Translations under genes and position numbers: made by a program
Assembly: GCA_003134815.1 (NCBI GenBank)
Contig: PLCO01000021.1
Coordinates: 122,305-186,304 of the forward strand
From: Acidobacteriaceae bacterium
GTDB lineage: Bacteria; Acidobacteriota; Terriglobia; Terriglobales; Acidobacteriaceae
Reading direction: 5' to 3'
Length of the DNA: 64,000 nucleotides
In this document: positions 60,491 through 64,000 of the stretch, in pieces
Layout: each line of letters starts with the position of its first letter
How positions within the stretch are numbered: the first letter of the stretch is position 1
Notes under the pieces: generated by a model
What the model was told of the DNA's origin: nothing
What the model saw: only the letters and a program-made list of their open reading frames with translations
The model's database searches: none

Positions 60491-61499
60491 TCGGCAAATC
60501 CGCCGAGAGGATATTCATGGGAGTAAGGCCGCGCTGGCGCAGTGCGCGGAGGCTCAGCGAATCATGGCGCTTGGCCAATCGCCGGCCGTTGTGGTCGACC
60601 ACGAGGCGGCAATGGTACCAGTCAGGCGGGTTAATGCCGAGCGCGCGATAGAGCAGAATTTGGCGCGCAGTCGACTTGAGCAAGTCAGCGCCGCGCACCA
60701 CCTCCGTGATGCGCATGGCCGCGTCGTCGGCCACGCACGCGAGCTGATAGCTGGGAACGCCGTCGCGCCGCCAGACTACGAAATCGCCGAAGTCCCGGCC
60801 CGCCACGAAACGCTGCGGCCCTAGATTCACGTCGACGAACTCAACCACTTCGCCATCGGGAACGCGAAAGCGCCAGTTCGTGCCGCCGGGGTCTTCAAAC
60901 TCGCTGGCCGTGGGACCGGGAAGCTGCGGCGTGCCGCCCATGAAAAGCCGGCAGGTGCCGGGATAAAGCGGCTCGTCGTCAGGTTCCTGGTCCGGTTCGT
61001 GGTCCGGGTTATCGTTCAGCTTGGAGTCGTCTGAGTCGGACTTGCCGCCGCTTTGCTGGGTCTGCGCGCCTCCATGCGGAGCGTCGAGCACGACGGCCAG
61101 ATCTTTGCGCGAGCAGCGGCAGGGAAACAGGCGGCCGGTCCGCAGCAGCTTGCGCCAAACGTCGAGATAGATTGAGCTGCGCTTGCTCTGCACATACGGG
61201 CCGAACGGACCACCCTTGTTGGGACCATTGTTGTCCGGGCCTTCCTGCCAGCGGATGCCCAGCCAGCGCAAATCATCGAGCGCGGCCTCTGCGTAGACGG
61301 GCCGGCAGCGGTCGGGGTCCAGATCCTCCATGCGCATCACGAGCGTGCCACCGGCCTCCCGCGCTCGCTGAAATGCGGTCCAGAATGTGCGCACGTGGCC
61401 TACATGCAGGTAGCCAGTGGGCGAGGGCGCGAGTCGCCCGCGATAGGCCGATGAGGTCTCGCGATCCGCTGACGCCGCATTTGGAGCAGGGCTCGCCAT
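60480..61499 (-). CDS. gluQ: Glutamyl-Q tRNA(Asp) synthetase with acidic insertion
   Basis: The 339-residue enzyme attaches glutamate to queuosine of tRNA(Asp). It has GRLAPSPTGYLHVGH (HIGH-type motif near residue 32-35), RMEDLDPDR, GADLLKSTARQILLYRALG, and RLAKRHDSLSLRALR in place of KMSKS. It lacks an anticodon-binding domain, as GluQ-RS should. Zinc ligands are visible as CRCSRKDL and YPGTC. Between them lie about 35 extra residues, rich in Asp/Glu/Asn/Gln with a repeated EPD(Q/D)EPD. Its start is 60 bases from a divergent gene. Confidence 0.9.
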   Translation of the reverse strand: MASPAPNAASADRETSSAYRGRLAPSPTGYLHVGHVRTFWTAFQRAREAGGTLVMRMEDLDPDRCRPVYAEAALDDLRWLGIRWQEGPDNNGPNKGGPFGPYVQSKRSSIYLDVWRKLLRTGRLFPCRCSRKDLAVVLDAPHGGAQTQQSGGKSDSDDSKLNDNPDHEPDQEPDDEPLYPGTCRLFMGGTPQLPGPTASEFEDPGGTNWRFRVPDGEVVEFVDVNLGPQRFVAGRDFGDFVVWRRDGVPSYQLACVADDAAMRITEVVRGADLLKSTARQILLYRALGINPPDWYHCRLVVDHNGRRLAKRHDSLSLRALRQRGLTPMNILSADLPIEI

Positions 61500-61663
61500 T
61501 CTTCAAATGAGTGTAGCTAGCGGGCAGGGCCGGGGATATACCGGCCTTGGTACCTACGGTGCGGGCCGCCAGAGGGAGGATCCGCTGAAACAGCGTTTCG
61601 CTGCCGCTACTGATGTCTCGAAACTTCGGAGGAAGGCCTGCGTTATACTTTCGCCACATCAAT

Positions 61664-62608
61664 ATGCGGCTTTTCATTGCAGTTACCGACAAGCACTGGT
61701 TCACTCTCCACGCATCCTCGAGTGGCGTAGAGGAAGTGAATTTCTGGCGTCCGTCCTCTGCTGCATCGTTCAAGGCCTTGGAGCAGGGGGAGATCCTTCT
61801 TTTCAAACTCCACTCTCCAGATAACTTCATCGCAGGCGGCGGTTTCTTTACTCGATTTCTTCAGCTCTCGGTGAACCTGGCATGGGAGGTATTCGGGGAG
61901 GGCAACGGCGTTCGATCGCTTAACGAAATGCGGGAGCGGATCGAGCATTATCGAAAATCTAAAATCGGGCCAGCAGAGGATCCGACAATTGGATGCATCA
62001 TGTTGGCCGAGCCTTTCTTTTGGCCGCGCGACGCCTGGATTCCTATTCCCGCCGACTTCAGCCCGCACACTCAACAGGGAAAGGGATACGATTCTGAGAC
62101 CGGGGAGGGTCGGAAACTTTGGGAAGCAGTTAGCGAGCGACTTAGGCACGTAGCTCCTGAGAAAATTGAGCAGAGCCCGGCGACGATGGCCGCAGTGGAA
62201 TCAAAAGGATATGGCAAGCCACAGATTATCTTGCCTAGATTAGGCCAAGGTCTCTTTCGCATTGTAGTGACCGACATCTATGACAAACGGTGCGCGGTAA
62301 CCGGCGAGCGCACACTCCCGGTCTTAGATGCGACACACATAAAGCCATTTGAAATTGTTCAGAAACATGAAGTGTGGAATGGTTTGCTTATGCGGAGCGA
62401 TCTGCATCGTCTGTTCGACAGAGGATACATCTCTATTGATCCATCATCACGGCGTCTAACGGTGAGCAAGCGCATTAAAGACGAATTCGAAAACGGCAAA
62501 GACTATTACAAGCTCGAGGGCTCCCCAATTCGAGAGCCCAATATGCCATGGGCACGACCGAACTCGGAGAACCTAGAATTCCACTTTAACGCTGTGTTTC
62601 GACGCTAA
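61664..62608 (+). CDS. HNH endonuclease with N-terminal PUA/EVE-like domain
   Basis: The 314-residue protein ends in an HNH nuclease: DIYDKRCAVTGERTLPVLDATHIKPF, then WNGLLMRSDLHRLFDRGYISI. The N-terminal ~150 residues (RLFIAVTDKHWFTLH, LLFKLHSPDNFIAGGGFFTRF, LAWEVFGEGNG, IGCIMLAEPFFWPRDAWIPIP) look like a PUA-superfamily (EVE/ASCH-like) reader of modified bases. Together these features suggest a modification-dependent restriction enzyme. TATACT at 61644-61649 lies about 15 bases before ATG 61664, so the message may be nearly leaderless; ATG 61613 is an alternative start. Codon use is more AT-rich than its neighbours. Confidence 0.78.
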   Translation: MRLFIAVTDKHWFTLHASSSGVEEVNFWRPSSAASFKALEQGEILLFKLHSPDNFIAGGGFFTRFLQLSVNLAWEVFGEGNGVRSLNEMRERIEHYRKSKIGPAEDPTIGCIMLAEPFFWPRDAWIPIPADFSPHTQQGKGYDSETGEGRKLWEAVSERLRHVAPEKIEQSPATMAAVESKGYGKPQIILPRLGQGLFRIVVTDIYDKRCAVTGERTLPVLDATHIKPFEIVQKHEVWNGLLMRSDLHRLFDRGYISIDPSSRRLTVSKRIKDEFENGKDYYKLEGSPIREPNMPWARPNSENLEFHFNAVFRR

Positions 62609-62623
62609 ATTCAACGCAAAACC

Positions 62624-64000
62624 TTATTTCGCCGGCCGCCAACGCAGAATGGGCTTTCGCGCGGCTTGCACCTCATCCAGTCTCGAAACACGCGTGGAGT
62701 GCGGCGCGGTCTTCACTAGCTCAGGATTCTCCTCAACTTCACGCGCAATCGACCGCATCGCCGCGACGAAAAGATCCAGCTCTTCGCGCGACTCGCTCTC
62801 CGTAGGCTCGATCATCAGCGCGCCGTGCACGATGAGCGGGAAGCTGACCGTGTAGGGATGGAAGCCGTAATCGATGAGCCGCTTGGCAATATCGCCGGTC
62901 TTGACGCCGCACGCCGCCTGCCGCTTATCGCTGAACACCACCTCGTGCATCGACGCCGTTTTGTAGGGCAGTTCATAAACATCCTCAAGCTTTTTACGGA
63001 TGTAGTTCGCGTTCAGCACCGCGTCTTCCGTGGTCTGGCGCAGGCCGTCAGGGCCGTTGGCCAGAATGTAGGCCAGCGCGCGAATGAACATTCCGGTGTT
63101 GCCGTAGAAGGCGCGCACGCGGCCTACGGATTGCGGGCGTTCGTATTCCCAGCGCAGCGGCCCGCCGAACGGGTGAAGCGAAAGTGGATCCGAGTCGCCG
63201 ACCCGCTCGCCGTCCGGCTTGAGAATTGGAGCGCGGAACAGCGGCGGGCAACCATCTGCCGTCGGCTCGGCATTGGTGTCCTCCCAATCTCCCGCATCCG
63301 GGCAGCCCTTCGGGCCGTCTTGGCTTCGGACGAGAACCGGGATCGGCAAGAAAGGCTCAAGAAATTCCTTGCACGCTACCGGGCCGGAGCCAGGGCCACC
63401 GCCGCCGTGCGGAGTGGAGAAGGTCTTGTGCAGGTTCAGGTGCATCACGTCCACGCCGAAGTCGCCCGGCCGCACCTTGCCAACCAGCGCGTTCATGTTG
63501 GCGCCATCCATGTAGAGCAGCGCGCCCTTGGCGTGCAAAATGTCGGCGATCTTGTGAATCTGGCTTTCGAAGACGCCGAGCGTCGACGGGTTGGTCAGCA
63601 TCAGTGCTGCGGTTTCACCATCAACTTGGCGCGCGAGGGCTTCGAGGTCGATGCCGCCGTCGGCGTTGGACTTGAGATTCTCAACCGCGTAGCCGACGAT
63701 GGCCGCCGTAGCCGGGTTGGTGCCGTGCGCGGAGTCGGGGATGAGAATCTTTTTGCGCGGATTGCCCTGCGACTCGTGCCACGCGCGCGTGAGCAGGATT
63801 CCGGTGAACTCGCCGTGCGCGCCTGCTGCCGGTTGCAGCGTGATCGCATCCATGCCGGTAATGTCGAGCAGGCAGCGCTGGAGCAGGTCGAAGACTTCGA
63901 GGATTCCCTGCGCCAGCGATTCCGGCCGGTAGGGATGCGCCTCGGCCAACCCCTCGATGCGGGCGACGAATTCATTGACGCGCGGGTTGTACTTCATGGT
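62624..64000 (-). CDS. gcvPB: Glycine dehydrogenase (decarboxylating) subunit 2, cut by window edge
   Basis: The minus strand encodes the larger C-terminal part of GcvPB, the P-protein subunit with the PLP site. Visible are MKYNPRVNEFVARIEGLAEAHP, HGTNPATAA, DGANMNALVG, LNLHKTFSTPHGGGGPG with the PLP-binding lysine, then the C-terminal HPYTVSFPLIVHGALMIEPTE. In full-length homologues the frame continues upstream of MKYNP (a GSCT precedes it), and here the codon before it is ACC (Thr), so the real start lies beyond 64000. Subunit 1 is expected upstream. It cleaves glycine in the glycine cleavage system. Confidence 0.93.
   Translation of the reverse strand, partial: TMKYNPRVNEFVARIEGLAEAHPYRPESLAQGILEVFDLLQRCLLDITGMDAITLQPAAGAHGEFTGILLTRAWHESQGNPRKKILIPDSAHGTNPATAAIVGYAVENLKSNADGGIDLEALARQVDGETAALMLTNPSTLGVFESQIHKIADILHAKGALLYMDGANMNALVGKVRPGDFGVDVMHLNLHKTFSTPHGGGGPGSGPVACKEFLEPFLPIPVLVRSQDGPKGCPDAGDWEDTNAEPTADGCPPLFRAPILKPDGERVGDSDPLSLHPFGGPLRWEYERPQSVGRVRAFYGNTGMFIRALAYILANGPDGLRQTTEDAVLNANYIRKKLEDVYELPYKTASMHEVVFSDKRQAACGVKTGDIAKRLIDYGFHPYTVSFPLIVHGALMIEPTESESREELDLFVAAMRSIAREVEENPELVKTAPHSTRVSRLDEVQAARKPILRWRPAK

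Noticed and set aside
1..64000. tRNA or rRNA genes
   Set aside because: The intergenic regions were read for cloverleaf arms and TTCRANNC-type T-loops; nothing convincing was found.

Overview
The window looks like a chromosomal piece of a high-GC member of the Acidobacteriota, probably class Terriglobia / family Acidobacteriaceae. This is an inference from gene content and style: Ig-like and NHL-propeller lipoproteins, many secreted proteins with Ala/Pro/Gln-rich linkers, short tandem repeats hugging gene ends, a split glycine dehydrogenase (gcvPB), and LysW-like and DUF4097 proteins. No rRNA or tRNA gene was seen, so the rank is not proven.

Layout. 1-6.4 kb: nusB (cut by the window edge) with a VOC-lumazine synthase fusion, a large lipoprotein and an S9 peptidase, all on the minus strand. 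6.4-24.1 kb: an accessory island. It holds a membrane protein whose 3' end is overwritten by an IS1595-type remnant, a P63C-domain gene with its own promoter/operator between two direct repeats, an NHL-repeat lipoprotein, and a phage-like block (small basic protein, 2650-residue beta-helix/tail-fibre-like protein, terminase large subunit). It ends with two small membrane proteins and a second, broken P63C gene. 24.1-29.5 kb: rpmE, small conserved genes, dusB with a repeat-encoded insertion, a type-B carboxylesterase and a DnaC-like ATPase. 29.7-33.1 kb: a membrane-anchored protein whose first and last codons lie in tandem arrays, an OmpA-like protein, a lipoprotein and an AbrB-Doc toxin-antitoxin pair. 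33.2-41.4 kb: envelope proteins, three HAD phosphatases, a CNNM/CorC-type protein and MutT. 41.7-48.3 kb: a FemAB-like acyltransferase, an atypical Nramp transporter, a nitronate monooxygenase-like enzyme, an orphan MgtE-type regulatory protein, and an anti-sigma kinase / STAS pair. 48.3-64 kb: mainly housekeeping genes (lemA, TPM protein, oligopeptidase B, fabD, gatB, A-type Fe-S carrier with Rrf2 regulator, pgsA, gluQ, gcvPB). Among them are a rhomboid-like protein without catalytic residues, a LysW-like zinc ribbon and an HNH nuclease that may be a modification-dependent restriction enzyme.

The observations I rate highest are the compact terminase plus giant secreted beta-helix protein without other phage genes; the Nramp homologue with altered metal-site motifs near a free-standing MgtE gating module; the gene whose start and stop codons each sit in a six-copy tandem array; and the two P63C genes, one complete and one broken, at either side of the island.
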